Counted from the first letter of the stretch, positions 12,398 through 26,150 are shown. The stretch: DNA of 64,000 bases from Warburgia ugandensis (GCA_035236585.1 CP141126.1:66875414-66939413); one strand, 5' to 3'. The notes: generated by a model from the letters alone, not told the origin. Translations and numbers: made by a program.

Positions 12398-14080
12398 CTA
12401 CATCTTCAATATTTCATAGTAATCAATATAGTTCCTCCACTTCAAAATTTTAGGTGGTGGAAAATCAATGACATCCTAAACTACCTTGGATTTAAAGTTT
12501 GTTGGACCATATGGAGATGAATAGTCCTCATTTTCAACAAATTGAGGGATAATGAGGGGGGTACAGTTAGTACATGTTTTTCCTCCTTCCCCCTTTTATT
12601 TTCCTAAAACTGGGTTATAAGTGCACTTCCCTAAAGGTTATTCCTGATCTAATGGAGGCAAGGATATGGTGGGGCTTAAACCCTTAGTGTCTTCTAATGT
12701 GTACCCTAGAGTTGGTTAATGTAGGGCCAATATATCAATTGACTCTTATTTTTCCTATTATGCTAGCACAGGTTAGGTTTTAGATGGACCTATAGTACTA
12801 TATTGTGTTTGTTTAAATAAGATTTGTAGGTCCCAATCAGGTACGTCTTCTACATTGTAGGGCTCAATTTAAATTTTAGGATAAGTAGGGTGTCCTACTC
12901 TAGCTTGCCATTAAGAAGTGTCCATTAATGGTTTAGCATCTAATAAATCATTTACCTCATCAATGGATGTGCCTTTATCAAATTCACAAAAATGAGCAAG
13001 ACACAACTTGAGTGGATATGGAGTAGTGGAGGATGACAAGGATAGTTGGCGACTTTGTGGCTCATAATGCTCATAATATGTCCATCCTAATATTGTTAAC
13101 AATGGTTAAGGGTGGTGAAAAACTTTGGGGCTTAGGAGATTCATAAGAAATTTTCATCCTATCATCATTATCAATGGGTAGGGATGGTTGAAAAATCTAT
13201 AGATCAAAAGGATTATAAGATAAGCCAATCCTATTGTCAGTAATAAATGGCTCTTCATTATTCCCAATTGGATCAAATTCCTTAACCCTTTCTATAAATG
13301 CAATATGGAATTAACTCCTCACCCCATGACATTGTTTAGTTGATTCTATGTATAACTTAAAAGGTCTCTTCTAATAATTGTTCCCTCTATGCATAAGGCA
13401 ACAACTCCAAAAGCTCATACTATTGTGGCATGGCAATGCTAGGAAAGGATTGATTAGTTTAGAACCATGATGGTTGTTCCTGATATTCATAATAATCATG
13501 GCAAGGTTGATCAAGGTGGGACCATGTTGATTCTTCTTGATACTAGTAATCTTAAGACCATGATGGCTCTTCTTGATACTGGTAATCCTAAGACCATGGT
13601 TGTTCATGATGCCTAGCTCATCCATTAGAGCCTTGGTAACTTGTCTTGGGATAATAATTGCTAGCTTGTGTGAATGTTGTAGTTACATCCACTGACTCCT
13701 GATAATATTCATTATAGTTAGAGCTCAATGGTAATGAATAAGGGGATATTTTGGGTCAAAAGAGGTGTAGTCATTATTGTACTGAGGGTGGTGATATGAC
13801 TCGATATAGAAATTATCATACGGGGTTGTTGATATGCCTTAGTATTTTTCTTAAGAAACCTATCCATTTTGTCCATCCTAGCTATTATCTTATCCACTTA
13901 CCAATTATCTTATTCAATTGATAATTAATTTTATTAGATAGGTTAAGAGTATACCTTGCCTTGGTCTCATACCTATCCTCATGAGGTAATGGCTTAGGAG
14001 TAAAATAGTGGCACAATGGTTTTTTATCCCCTTCTTAATAGGCCATTGTACTCAACTTTATTTACAACAAATGAGTACCT
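12398..14080 (-). pseudogene. Tat-1 gag remains
   Basis: The minus strand carries decayed gag-like coding sequence, recognised by similarity to the clearer gag remains of Tat-2 at 28,380-30,190 and by its place between leader and 3' non-coding part. Part of it (about 13,460-13,610) is a short tandem repeat of roughly 42-45 nt encoding Trp/Tyr/Gln-rich repeats of the kind seen in the C-terminal half of Tat-lineage gag proteins. In an intact element gag would form the particle shell. This copy is broken several times and cannot be functional. The boundary at 12,398 is set by the D1 target duplication. Confidence 0.5.
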
Positions 14081-14149
14081 TTGGTTTTATGGAAAACCCT
14101 AAATATATGATGCAACCTAAATGCTAGGCCTAAGCTAAATGATGCACAA

Positions 14150-15320
14150 CCAATTCTAATAGCTTGCTACCAAGCTCATTTGATGTTCTTTGATAATGTG
14201 TAGGATTGTAGTGTTTAGACCTAAATCTAAATAACTCCTTCTATCCAAGCTAGACTACTACTTACTAGTTAGGTTTTGCTCTAAAGTGGTTAATACAATC
14301 CTCATCTGAAGAGGCATTTAGACCTCAACTAACATCAATGGAAGGCATGGGAAAATCACTTAGATTTTAAGATACCCACTATAACCATAATGCTCAGAAG
14401 CTATTGGAGAGACAATAGGCCTAACCTTTCAAAAAGGTTTCTACAAGCTCAACAACCATAAGTCTCTTTCTACTTGATTTTAAATTACATTTAAGGGATG
14501 GTATCATAAACATAAAAGGATCAATTTTAATTACCTAGGTGGGCTAAGGATCTACTGATGAAATCTAGTCCGTATCTTATGAGAGTTCCTATGGGGTCCT
14601 TACTATCAATGTGATACATTCCACCTTAAAGCAATTAAATGTGCAATACAATACAATATAGCAAACTAATGCCTGTCTATATGCTATCCAATGAAAGGTT
14701 AGGCATTTTAACAGAGATGACACTGTAACCATGTAGCCTATGCTTTGGTTATAGCTGAGCTTAGGCTAACCTTTGTTAAATAAGTGCATAACTAATGTAA
14801 TAGGCCTAAATAAATATGCCGTAAGTAAAATGAATGCCCTAATCTATATGAGTATCCTACCATCTATAATGTAAGATTACACAAAATGCAATTAAGCTAG
14901 AAAAATAAAATGAAGGTGAGGGATACTTATACTATCGTTTATGATGAAGACCAAGTGTGTACCACCACACCCCACACTTGCCTTGTATTATTACAACCCA
15001 TTTAAAATTGAATGATAAAGCACCAAATACAATGAGATCACTACAAGTTTCACTCAAGACCTTAATCTAAGAAAGCAATATAAACCTAATCTAATGTGAT
15101 GAAGCATTGGCCCACAGGATCACCGCCGCTCCTTTTCCTATTTTTCCTCACACAAATTCAAACAAGATTAGTCAATTTTTGAGGAATTTGTAAATAAATG
15201 CAAAAAATGAAGTAAAACCTAATCTAAGTAACCTAAACCTAGACTAGAGATAAATAATCTAAATTAAGATCCACTACACCATTCTGTTGCTATTTCCTAA
15301 CAGCAGTGTTAAAAACTTGT
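14150..15320 (-). other. Tat-1 leader and decayed primer-binding region
   Basis: Non-coding leader between the 5' LTR and gag. It aligns by eye with the Tat-2 leader: 14,270-14,400 matches 30,540-30,660, and 15,005-15,065 matches 31,060-31,097 continued at 43,880. It also aligns with a piece at 58,780-59,170. Just inside the LTR end, at about 15,285-15,318 on the minus strand, is a recognisable but decayed form of the primer-binding motif seen in many plant Tat/Athila elements. Confidence 0.55.
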
Positions 15321-17373
15321 TGTTCTAAATAAGCACACAAATTAATGTAGTAATTTGAAAGCAAGAGAGGTCAATCCCATAAGGAATCTCACACATTTGT
15401 TATGTTGATTGAATTTTACTAAGATCACTTATCCTTGGCCAAAGAGATATGGTATTGATTAAACTAGGAAATCTACTAACATCTAAAAGGAAACATGCAT
15501 GGACTAAAGAAACATGAATTAAGGAAAGTTGCTAAAAATAAAAGTTTCTACAAACAAAACAAGAAACTATCTAAATTTATTCTAAGATGCAAAACATTAA
15601 CCAATGAACTCTAAACTAAACTTGAACAAATACTAACCAACAAAAAATATAGCAAATACATAAGGAAAGTGCTCATGGAATATGAAAATTGTGGACAAAA
15701 CATGTTACTTTATTGAATTGAAATCCATGCAAGAATAGTGCACATATTACATAAATAAACAAAGAAAAGTGCACCCTCTTCAGAGACATAAAATTTACCC
15801 AAATTCTAATCCAACATTCACTATTTAATATGTAGCATGCATGTGACTAAAAACAGAACCCAAAAGAAAGAAAGTGGGAAAAGTGATGGAACAAACTCAA
15901 AGATGGGTAAGGGAAAAGAAACAACTAACTTGATCATAAAGTTACTATCCCTTAGCTATCACTACAAGATATTAATAACCTTAGGATGCAAGGACCCAAG
16001 GACAAAACTAAAGCAAATAAAAAAAAGAAAATAAGTAAAGAACAAGAGCATGAAAGTAGAAAGCAAGGCAAGCAACAAGGAATGTAAAAGAGCAAGGAAA
16101 ACCTACCTTAAACTTGAAGTAAATCAACTTAGAATGGGTAGAGAGGAGGAAGGAGGCATAGAGAACCATGGAGAGAGGTGAGAAGGACCATTCCCAAAGT
16201 GGGAGACATCGAACTCCTAGCTATGGTACATGGGATGCCTTGGGTTTTGTAGAAGATTTCGACATTTGAGTTTTTCTAGAACTATAATCTAAAGAGATAA
16301 GAGAGAGGATGATGATAGAGACAAGGTAGGAGACTTAAGATGGGGATTCAAAGTGGGAATCTAAGAAAGTGTTGGGAAGGTGAGGTTTAAGAGTTGGATG
16401 TTGAGATTTTAGGAGGTTTCGGATGAGAAATTTGTATGGATGCTAGGAAGGTGGGAGGTAAGTGGTTTTAAGGGGAAAAAATATGGAATGTTTAGGAGTT
16501 TTTATAAGGTGGGTGGTGCCACTTTTCAAAGAGGTGCCTCCCCATTGTTCTCAAGTCAAGTTCCTTAAAATTAGGGATGGAGATAAAGAGAGATATGGAA
16601 AGAATAAGTTGGGAAGAAGATAAAGGATGACTCCTCTTTGATTGGTTCACATAGCATGCTATCTTACCATGTTTGATTTTCATCCAACTATCTTCTAATT
16701 ATTCTCTTAAATTTTCACCATCTGTACACAAGATAATTGTCTGAGATCTTCATCAAATAGTGTAATTCCATGTGGCATTCTCTAAGTTGGCTTGATGACT
16801 CATTTTGATGGTTCATTGCTTGATAGCTTGAGTGACTAAGTCCCTTGTCTTGAAGGCTTGCATGGCTAACTTTGCTTTCCTTAAGTTTCCTTGTTAAACT
16901 AGGAAACCTCACATACAACTCCAATCTAATGCAAAGGTGGTGGACTTTGAATGGCTTTTGCATGGGCCCACTTTAAGCACCTTTGATTTCTCCAATTCAA
17001 TCATTTGCTTGCCTTAAAGTGATCCTGACCCTTGAACATACCATGGATTTAGGTCTTAGCTTTTGCAAGTTTCGTTATTAGACTAGGAAACCTCATGAAT
17101 GGCTTTAATTCCTATCTCGATCCATCTCATCCATTGGATTACCTTCCCATTACCTAAATAATAATAATAATAATAATTAAATCCTAAAAATTATGATGGT
17201 CCACATACTTCTTCAAATTAGCCTATGAACCTGCAAAATATCACACCTTTGAAATATTAGGTAAAAAATGCATGTCTTACAATTTTTCGGCCAAAAACTC
17301 TAATTTAATACTATAAGTTATAACATATGGTCAACTAATTGGATGATTTTTATACAAATTTGGACACTTATCA
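15321..17373 (-). repeat. 5' LTR of Tat-1 (family A)
   Basis: On the minus strand it starts TGATAAGTGTCCAAATTTG at 17,373 and ends near 15,321, shortly after the decayed phrase for GGGATCGACC. At 2,053 bp it resembles one module of the longer 3' LTR. The open frames at 15,837-16,034 and 16,492-16,963 are not protein-like. Confidence 0.65.
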
Positions 17374-19050
17374 TTTCGTAGTGTACATGATGACACTTGT
17401 CTTAGATTGTTGAGCAGGTAATGAATGTTCATGGGTTTTCATAGTAGAAGTGACAAGTATCATACTATAGCTCTCAATTGGATCCTCATCAAGAAGTTTT
17501 GCCTTTGAGACCTCAATCTCTACAGCTCTCACAGTGTAGATTTTAAAGTGTTAGAAGTAAGAGGATAAAAAGGGAAGTGTGGTTCTGCTTTTACCTTAAG
17601 GGACAATAGTAGTGAAGAATGAGCATGAGTACTCAATAAAATGGATGAAAAAGCATAGAAATTGATGGAAAAGCACATAAGTAGATGAAAAATCCTATTA
17701 TTGGATAAAAAACATTGAAATATATGAAAAATAATGGAAAAGATCGGAGACGGGTACAACTTGACCCATTAGGATCATCTTTTTTATTTAATAACATGTC
17801 TACATTAATAATGACCCCCTAGTCCTAATAATATTAAATTAGACAAGTTTTACTTCACATTTGAGTTCTTCTTGCTTGTAATGATCTAATGCCTTTGATT
17901 TGGCTCAGACTTTGCTAATGGACATAGTTACAAAATCAAACAAAAAAGAAAAAGGAATGATAAACAAACACAACTAAGAATTTTTGCATGACAGGCCCAC
18001 ATCTAGAGGACCTAGCCTATTGATCTAGTTTCTTGCCTTCAATATCTTGTACATTGAAAGTAATATTAGTTTGGGTGACTCTAGCATCCTAAAAACTATG
18101 TTTTTTGAAGTTGAATTTAGACCATAGTTTATACAATGCTTCTAACTTGCCTATTCTTATAATCATAAGACAATTTTCAGATGTTAGAATTGTCCAATCC
18201 GCATGGTTTTTCAACTATTAGATATCCAAAATAAGAGCAATTAGATGAATAGGTTGTATCACCCAAAGGTGAGGGACCTTCAAGCAAAAGTGGAGTACCT
18301 CATTCATGATAGTGAAAATCAGATTAAGGGGTACTTGAATCATGCTTTTTCTTTGATTTTCACCCTTTTTGTACAAAGGATTTTCTAGTTTTCTAAACAT
18401 TTCTTTTTCCTATTAGAAGTCCCAACTCAACTTTCTAACTCTCTCCATCTAGTCCTTGAATGTTAACTTAAAGGCCAGAAATTGGAGGGATAAGATTGTA
18501 GCTCTAGACTTGTCTACTAGATGAATCATTAGAATATTATCTATTTTTCAGCTTCAAGTGGTCAAAAAATTAAGGACGTATAGATATTTAATAGATATGA
18601 GCTTTGGTAGCCAAACACAAGATATGGGGAAAATCATAAGAATGTTTTGGATCATTGAAAAAATTAACAAAATTGGGCATATATTCCAATATTAGAACAC
18701 CTACAATACAATTGTGATATAATCTCTTGGATCATATAATTCCTCCTCTCTGTCTCTCTTCTTGTTCTCTGATGTCAACTATATAGCTATTGCAAAATTA
18801 AGATTGTACCTTCATACAAGTTGAATAGATGAATGACTCGATGGTGTGATGCAAAAAAACCCCAAAAGGATACCATCTCTAGTTTGTGGCTTCTGGCAAA
18901 AAATGTAGGACCTAGATATGCCCAATAAATGCATTGAGCTTTGCTTCATAATAAGGGGCAAATGAGATGAACAAATTGAAGCACTAAAAGAATTGAGAGA
19001 CATGAGCCCACCATCCACTTTTTAGAACACCTATGATACTAGCATGATAC
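17374..19050. other. Unassigned AT-rich DNA between elements
   Basis: No gene or element end was recognised. Together with 21,714 to about 21,900 it was one continuous stretch before the solo LTR A3 inserted. A phrase of about 45 bp near 18,465-18,510 recurs at 21,830-21,875 (both contain ACTTAAAGGCC), hinting at an internal old duplication. Open frames here are short and carry no motif. Confidence 0.45.
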
Positions 19051-21708
19051 TAGTGTAGCTTTAATATTACTTGCAACCGTACCAATCAAAGTAGTATTAC
19101 ATGCAAGAAAGGTCGATCCCACAAGGAATTTCACAAATTTGTATGTTGGATGGATCTTATTTAAAGTGCTTAACTTCATCCAAAGAGAGAGATTGAATTG
19201 GATTTGAATTTAAGTTAGGAAAGTAAGCAACATGAAGTTGGAAACATGCACTAAATTAGAAACTACACTAAAAAAAATTAAAAATTAAAAATAAAGATAG
19301 TCAATGAAATTAGAAACTTTCCTGAATAACATGCATTCAATAAAAGAAACTAATGCAAAACTAGAATGAACTGAACTAAGCAACTTAACTTAAGGAAACT
19401 TATTGAAAAGGAAACTTTCCCAATTTAACACTTTTCTAAACCTAAAACTTTCTAAAATTGGAACTTTCTAAAACTCAAAAAGGAAACTTTCTAAAACTAA
19501 ACTAACATTGTACTAACTTAAGCAATGCAAGAACATGAACTAAATCTAATATAAAACATGAAAAATTAAGAAATAACATGACATGGTGGCATGAAACTAT
19601 GATGAACATGAAACATAAAGGTGACAATAGGGGTATGCATGAATCTAAGTATGGAAGATCCATGGTTTGTGTGCATGCTTACTAAGGTAAAAATGCATGG
19701 AAATTAAGAAATAAGCATGGTGTAGCAATCAAGATTCAAAGACATTTATTGAATTGAGCTTTCTTACAAAAGATGCATGTTAACATTAGAAGCATGGAAG
19801 TAAAATGCACTTTGTAACTATCATGTAAATCTAAACTTGAAACTTCAATATATTGTGATCCAACATCTGAAGATGATAAGCATGTAAACTTAAAAGAGAA
19901 CTAATGAAAAAAGGGGGATAAAAGATGAGGAAGAGAGTAAAAGATATGCAATGAAGAATAAGCAAGGAATTCAAGGACGAACAACAACACTAACTTGATC
20001 CAAGGACTTCTATCTCTTGGCTGTCACTATAAGAGACTTGAAGCCCTTGAATAAAAGTCTCTAAAGCTCAAAAGTATAGGCAAATAAGCAAAGGAACAAG
20101 GAATCAAAACAAGCAAGAAAAAAAAAGAAAAAGGCAATGAAGACCAACTTGGAAATTAAAGTGCAAAATGCAATAGAAAGTGTGCTAAACTTGAAGGAGG
20201 CTAAAACTATTTTGAAGAAGGCTTGAAGGATAAAACCATGTGTGTAATTCCAGGTAGAGGACCAGCACAAAAGCGGGCGTGGAACTCCTTGGAGCATTAT
20301 ATGTTTAGTCCTTTTTTATTTATATGTTTTCTTCTTTTAAAGAGTCTTAGGTAAGAAAGGGAATGTGGGATAGAGTTTAGGAAGTTAGGTGAGGTAGGTA
20401 ATCTAAGAAGGTGGGTAGAAAGTAGAATGAAGTGATGTAGAATGATGGATTAGGAAAGTGGGGAGGGTGAAGCGGAAAACCTTAAGGAAGGTGTGAGGCT
20501 CCACCTTTTTAGGAGGGAGGCATCCTCCCCCTTTTGTTAATGTATTCATGTGGAATTCCTCCATCGGTAAGTGGAGATAGAGATGGGATATTGTAAGAGA
20601 AGAAAGATAAGAAAAGTGGGGTAGTTGGTTGAGGTAAACCCAAAGGGGAAACATTGTGGAAGGAAAGGTGGGATGAAGTGGAATGGATGGAATTAGAAGG
20701 GGGGGAGGCATCACCTTCTCAGGAAGGTGGCATGGTATCCCTCTCCTTTTAATTGCTTTATAAGTGGTGATTAGATAAAAGAGAGAAAGGGAGAAAATAA
20801 AAGGAAAAAAGTATGGAGAAAGATCTAGGGTTTTTTATGTACTTTGATTTGACCACCAAATATGACAACTAAGTAAGGGGGAGGCATCATCTTCTTAGGA
20901 AGGTGGCTCCCTCCTTAAGTCAAAATTATGGAGCCCAAGGATAAGGTGAAGAAAAAGAGTGGAAAATGGAAAATAAAAGTGGGTTTTCTCTTTTGATTAG
21001 TCCACCTATGCATGAGTATCTTACATTTTACAAATATCTCTCAAAACCATCCAATTACCCATTAAAAATCACACTTTTAGCATGAAATAATTGCTTGAAA
21101 AGTCTCTTCCAATAGTGTGACTCCAAGTGGCATGGCTCCATGTGGCTTGATGGCTTGAATGACATGAATAGCTTGGCTTCCCTAAGTTTCCTAGTTGGAT
21201 TAGGAAACCCCATGCATGACTTCAATTCTCATGCAAAGGTAGTGGAAATGCATGGCTTTTTTCATAGACCTTTTAGTCACCTTTGATGCTTTCTTGCTGC
21301 CCTCGGATAGCTTTTAGGACTAATATAACAAAATAGAACATGATTTTTATGGGCCTTTCAAGGACTCCACCCCCAAACCACTAAAAGAAGTGTGCCACCC
21401 CTACACCCCTGGAGAGATACCTGTGTTTTTAGACTCCTGAAAAACTCTATGAAGCACAATATAGGTCATTGGATCATCTTCTCACCTCCTACAAAAGAGT
21501 AACAACCCTAACTAAATCCTAAAAAATTATGATGACTCACATACTTACTCTGGATATGCTTCTAAACCTACAAAACATCAAACTTTCGAATTATTAGGTT
21601 AGAAATGCTTGTGTTATAAATTTTTAGAAAAAATCCTAAGATGATGGTATAATTCATAACACACAGACTACTAATTGGATACTTTTATACAAATTTGAAC
21701 ACTTATCA
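19051..21708 (-). mobile_element. A3: solo LTR, family A
   Basis: A single 2,658-bp LTR of the Tat-1 type lies on the minus strand, starting TGATAAGTGTTCAAATTTG at 21,708. It is flanked by a perfect 5-bp target duplication GATAC (19,046-19,050 and 21,709-21,713). The conserved phrase TTGTGGGATCGACC lies near its minus-strand end (about 19,108-19,122). No internal sequence follows, so it is a recombination-derived solo LTR. Its modules match those of both other family A copies, for example 20,010-20,080 with 6,350-6,420. Confidence 0.8.
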
Positions 21709-21731
21709 GATACAATCAAGGGGTGCCACAC

Positions 21732-21735
<4 letters not shown>

Positions 21736-21815
<80 letters not shown>
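21736..21815 (+). repeat. (CT)n microsatellite, about 40 units
   Basis: An uninterrupted CT dinucleotide tract of about 80 bp. The leucine/serine open frame running through it is an artefact. A second tract of nearly the same length lies at 30,226-30,305. Confidence 0.98.
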
Positions 21816-21819
<4 letters not shown>

Positions 21820-24533
21820 GCTCTGTAAATGTCTACTTAAAGGCCGCAAATTGGGAGGTAAAGATTGCAACTTCATAAATGCATGGAGATGGAGAAACTA
21901 TTAAGAAAGTCACTTTCTCAAAAGATGAAGAAGTACATTTTTGGAAACCCACATGTGCTATGTAGGAGTGATCCAATCTGCTCATCTTGCATACAATAAT
22001 AAGCCTAACTTTCTACACTAATTTATCTTGATTGGATATTGCCTTACTCCAATAAACCCTATTTGAGACCGTGGGAGTTTGTTGGTGATAAAGAGAAGGA
22101 GATAAAAACAGGGAGTTTTCGGTGCATGCACTACCAGTGACAATGGTGTTCGAAAATGAAGAGGGAGAACAAGGGAAGGGAGAAGGAATTGGTATGGGTG
22201 ACAAGTGTGACGACCCGGGTTTTCTCATGCATTTTTAAATGCAATGTCAAATTTCCTAAGGCGGGATGCATCCCTATTTGAAAACCATTTTATAAAAACC
22301 ATGCAATGCAGCGGAAATCCTTTTTCTTTTAAACTTATTTTTGAAAACCCCGAGTGTCATTTGCTTTCACAACAACTAAGGTAGTTTCTGAAAAACTTCA
22401 AAAATCACAAATGTTTTTCCCCAGGTCTTTCCAGTCACAACGCACCGCCCAACTGTAACTAAGTACAAACACATGTCCAAAGGGTTGAGAGTTTACTTAC
22501 ATGTATATTTGTTTCCTTTTGGATTCACTTGCTCATAGCACTAACATAGATGTCCTCTTTGGGAGTGGAGTTGTCCTGAACCATGATATATATATACGGA
22601 CGTATCCTGTCCTTGAGTGCTTACTGATATCTGAAAAATGTTAAGGATTGGGTGAGTATATAATATACTCAGTAGGGCCTATCACTACTAGTTTTATAAA
22701 TGCATGAGATGTTTCAAAATCATATGCTCATTCAAAACATGCGTATGTTTGAATACTCGAGTTCAATATTAGTATAAGAATCCATAATCAATTTCAAAAT
22801 ATGCGTATGTTTGAATACTCGAGTTCGATATCAGTATAAGAATCCATAATCAACTGAAATTCTCATAACTTAAAAGGTCACATAATTCCAAAAGTGAAAG
22901 TATCATATGACATCATGATATGCAATAGATGCCTCATGGAGTCCAACTCATGGACCTCTAGTATGGTATGGTCGACCAACCTCATATCATGCTACATGAA
23001 ATGCACATCAAACCATAGGGTCCACTATGCCCACGGCCTCCTCGCCGTGTGGTCCCCGGGTACCTGAGGACACTTGGTCATAGCCTCCACGGGGCCTATG
23101 ACACGCCGACCTAGTGCCGTGACACCAGTGATAGCCCCCTGTACCACATGCAGTCGACGTAGGGACTTGCCTCTTTTTGGGCGTGGTACCCATCCACCTA
23201 TTAGTGGTAGAGGCCGGGTGGCCAACCCTGACCCCTCGGCATAGCACCCACGGGCTTACTTGCCCAAATCACATAAGATAAGTCAAAACCTGTTAAAACT
23301 TGTCCTCTTTTGGGTCCCTCACAACTGCCTGGCCCTCGGCACTCCAGCGTCTTTTGGAAACCCTCAAGGACATGCAATCTTTGCAGTTCGTAAATCATGC
23401 AATGCATGCAGTCGTTTGCAACACATGTATGTGCATAATGTATATGCAGTCATTCCAAAACATGGCTATTTACAAAGCATTTATCATGCATGCTGAATTT
23501 ATTCATACAAATCACATGCAAATCAAGTCATATATCCAAAACATATGTTCTCAAATAACAATAGTTCTTTTAAAAGGATCTAATAGTGATAGAGCACCTA
23601 CCTGACTAGGTCGCGTTCACCCTCTTGTCCTCGTAAACTCCTGAACATGGTTTGGGGACTTAAGGTTAGTTTAACCTATCTTTGATAGGTTTAGAGCATT
23701 TGGGTCTCATTACTTAGGCATTAGGGGTCCATCCCTATGCCTATGGGTGTCCTAAGGTCCTAATTAGGCCTTGGTATTCTCAGTTTCCCAGAGTTCTAGC
23801 GGTCACGCGCCACCATCCTATTCTAAGGGTCATGCCCTAATTTTATTGGGCTTTGATTAGGGATTTTATGGTTTGGATATGTCCGCGTCGTTGATACGGA
23901 CACAACGCCTTTTGCGGCGCCTCAATCGGAGCTCTAGATCTCAAGTTATAAGCGTTTTAACATTGCATGTACATATAGTCTTAAAGACAAAAAAAAAGGA
24001 CGAATGCTAGGGCGCTGCGCGTCTGCGACGTGCGCCCAGCATTCTTAAGAACCAAAAACGATGCCTCGCTAATGCGCTGCACGTCTGCGGCGTGCGCCTC
24101 AGCGGGCACGTCTACAGACGAGCGAGACGACGCCGCTCGTCGTCCCTTTAGGGGGCGCGTCCAGGGACGCGCCCGTTTGGTTTTTTCCAAACGGCGTCGA
24201 CTTGTGTCGACGTGGGACGGTCCTGTTGGATCGTCCCGCCAGCAGTGACCTGGGTCGTCCTCAGGTCACCCTGGTTCGACCCTGTCGAACCACTGCGGCC
24301 TGGGGACGTCCCAGGGGTCTTTATGGCTCCCCTGGAGGCCTATTCTGCATGGTTTTTCATGGAAAAACCTAGGGAAATCGTTCCTGGAACTATGGTGGAG
24401 ATGGGTTTGGGGTTCTTTTGTGCGTACCTGCTTCGTGGGTGGTTTTCTCTCCACGTTTTCCCCCCTTGGTCATTGCTTCACGACTGGTTTTCTCCAAGGC
24501 TTTTGGGCTGCCATTAGAGGCACCCAAGAGCTC

Positions 24534-24541
24534 TATTTATA
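24534..24541 (-). promoter_or_regulatory. TATA box of the D2 LTR promoter
   Basis: Minus-strand TATAAATA sits at the position equivalent to the D1 box, in a setting of matching sequence (AGAGCTC upstream, a GGCAGCCCAAAAG-like phrase downstream). Confidence 0.6.
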
Positions 24542-24602
24542 GAGATTTTACAGAGGGTTCTGGAGGGTTTCTAACCGCCTTTGAATGGCGGTGGGGAACC
24601 CT

Positions 24603-24644
24603 CTGGAATGGCGGTGGTTTCTTCTTAAAACACTGCCGTTCCAG
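24603..24644 (-). repeat. Hairpin in the D2 LTR
   Basis: Arms 24,603-24,616 and 24,631-24,644 pair at 12 of 14 positions around a 14-base loop. Position and core (GGAATGGCGGTG) match the perfect hairpin of D1. The spacing to the TATA box is about 61 bp here and 63 bp in D1. Confidence 0.7.
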
Positions 24645-25379
24645 AAACCTCTAGGAGGTTGAAGACGACGGGGTGCCCGTATCAAAATGGGCACCTGTGT
24701 TTTTCAGGTTAAATCGTTTTTGAGAAATTTTCAGTTTTGCCCCTGAACTTCAAAGGGTCATATCTTGCTCATTTTAACTCCGTTTTGGGTGATTTTGGTC
24801 TCGTTGGATTCCGTTTTCCGAGACGGATCTAATAGAACCACTTTTGGGACCAAATTCCTGGGTTTAGTCAAGGTGACTAGTGAAATGACCAAAATTCCCT
24901 TATCTTTAAAACTAAACTTTTTATGGGCTTTTAATATTACAAAATTTGGGGTCATTACATTCTTACCCCCTTAAAAGAATTTCGTCCTCGAAATTCCATA
25001 ACTTATTATCTTCCAAGTATTTGTCTCTTAGATGATTTCTTGGTGGATGCATTCTCCCCTTCAGGATCAAATCTAGGTTCATCCTCAATTTATTATTTCG
25101 ATTGTTCCTCCTATAAGGCCTCACCTATAAGAGATGCTTTTGCTGCGTACTCTGATGCCCCGCCATACTCATTTTAACTCCGTTTTGGGTGATTTTGGTC
25201 TCGTTGGATTCCTTTTTCCGAGACGGATCTAATAAAACCACTTTTGGTACCAAATTCCTGGGTTTAGTCAAGGTGACTAGTGAAATGACCAAAATGCCCT
25301 TATCTTTAAAACTGAACTTTTTATGGGCTTTTAATATTACAAAATTTGGGGTCATTACAACAAGTGCAGGTAGTTTCGA

Positions 25380-26150
25380 TGGAAGGAGGCGATGCTGTGG
25401 TGATTGGAGTGGGCCAGTGAGCTGGGCAAAGTAGTGGAGGTTCTCTGACAGAGGGAGCATGAGAGAAAGATAAAGGTGAGGGAGAAACTGGGGGGTGCTA
25501 TAGTGAAGGTTGGGAGGTGCGACGGTGACGAGTCTGGTAAGGTGGCTTGTGATGCATGACTGGCTCAATTGGAGTTGGGGTGGTGATAGAGAGAAAGAGG
25601 TACAGGACGAGTTGAGAAGGTGTTATTAGTGAGTGGAGGGGTGATGAGGTGGAGTGGTGAATAGTGAAGCGTGAGCTGGAGAAAAGAATAGAGGTGGAGG
25701 TGGGAGATCGGTGAAGAACAGAGGGAGAGGATAGGAGCTGGGCCAAAGGTGGTGCTGGCTTGGTGTGGTGAAGTGGTAGCAGAGAGCATGATAGAGAAAA
25801 GGAGTGTGGTGCTAGGTTCCGACATCAGGCAGATGATGAGGGAACCAGTGATGGAGGGGAGAGGAAGAGGAAGAGGAGGAGCAGAGGGGAAGGTTGAGAA
25901 GCAGAGAAAGAGAGCTGGCTATGGTGGAGAAGAAGGTGCAAGTAATAGACTGGTCGATGTGAGTGACAGAGGAGCAGAGAGTAGAGGGAGGGGAAAGAGT
26001 GGCCTGCAACCCCTCTCTATGGTTGCCTACTATGGTCTAAGGGGGAGGGAGAGATGTGGAGAGGGAAGATGAGAAGGAGAGAAGAGGAGAAGAAAAAGGC
26101 AGTCAGCTACCCATTACGGTCAGGAGAGAGAGGGAATCTTTGGTTGCCTT
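25380..26150 (-). other. Purine-rich segment of the family C LTR
   Basis: The plus strand is strongly G/A-rich (GGAGG, GAGAGG and AGAGGAGA runs), giving long open frames on both strands through composition alone. The matching LTR at 44,650-44,940 carries the shorter equivalent. In LTRs such tracts often lie in U3, but no specific site was recognised. Confidence 0.5.

Larger units (their letters stand above)
3599..17373 (-). mobile_element. Tat-1: gag-only Tat/Ogre-like LTR retrotransposon, broken
   Basis: Read on the minus strand, the parts in order are: 5' LTR (15,321-17,373), a decayed primer-binding region just left of 15,320, a leader (about 14,100-15,320), gag remains (about 12,398-14,080), a long non-coding stretch (7,769-9,764), and a purine-rich tract next to the 3' LTR (3,599-7,768). 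The minus-strand LTR ends carry the phrase GGGATCGACC or a decayed form of it, typical of plant Tat-lineage LTRs. No reverse transcriptase, RNase H or integrase sequence was seen, so the element looks non-autonomous even before decay, like the plant class called TR-GAG. A family D solo LTR later landed in it at 9,765. Its coding part is broken many times. No target duplication was found, and LTR divergence of roughly 12-15 percent by eye makes it old. Confidence 0.65.
22206..25359 (-). mobile_element. D2: reduced family D chromovirus-like element
   Basis: Minus orientation, flanked by a perfect 5-bp target duplication ACAAG (22,201-22,205 and 25,360-25,364). It keeps one complete 3' LTR (22,206-24,959, 2,754 bp), a short interior remnant with the polypurine tract (24,960-25,167), and the first 192 bp of the other LTR (25,168-25,359). 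Most of the interior is gone, so it is broken and cannot move by itself. The polypurine neighbourhood (about 24,960-25,000) has the layout of Tekay/Del chromoviruses. The 192-bp overlap between the two LTRs differs at about 5 sites by eye, or 2.6 percent, making it the youngest datable insertion here. Confidence 0.85.

Noticed and set aside
21695-21904. Leucine/serine-rich frames across the CT tracts (also 30,195-30,422)
   Set aside because: Simple-sequence translation of a microsatellite.
25125-26072. Overlapping frames of 80-147 codons on both strands
   Set aside because: They lie in the D2 LTR overlap and in the purine-rich part of LTR C. Composition alone keeps both strands open.
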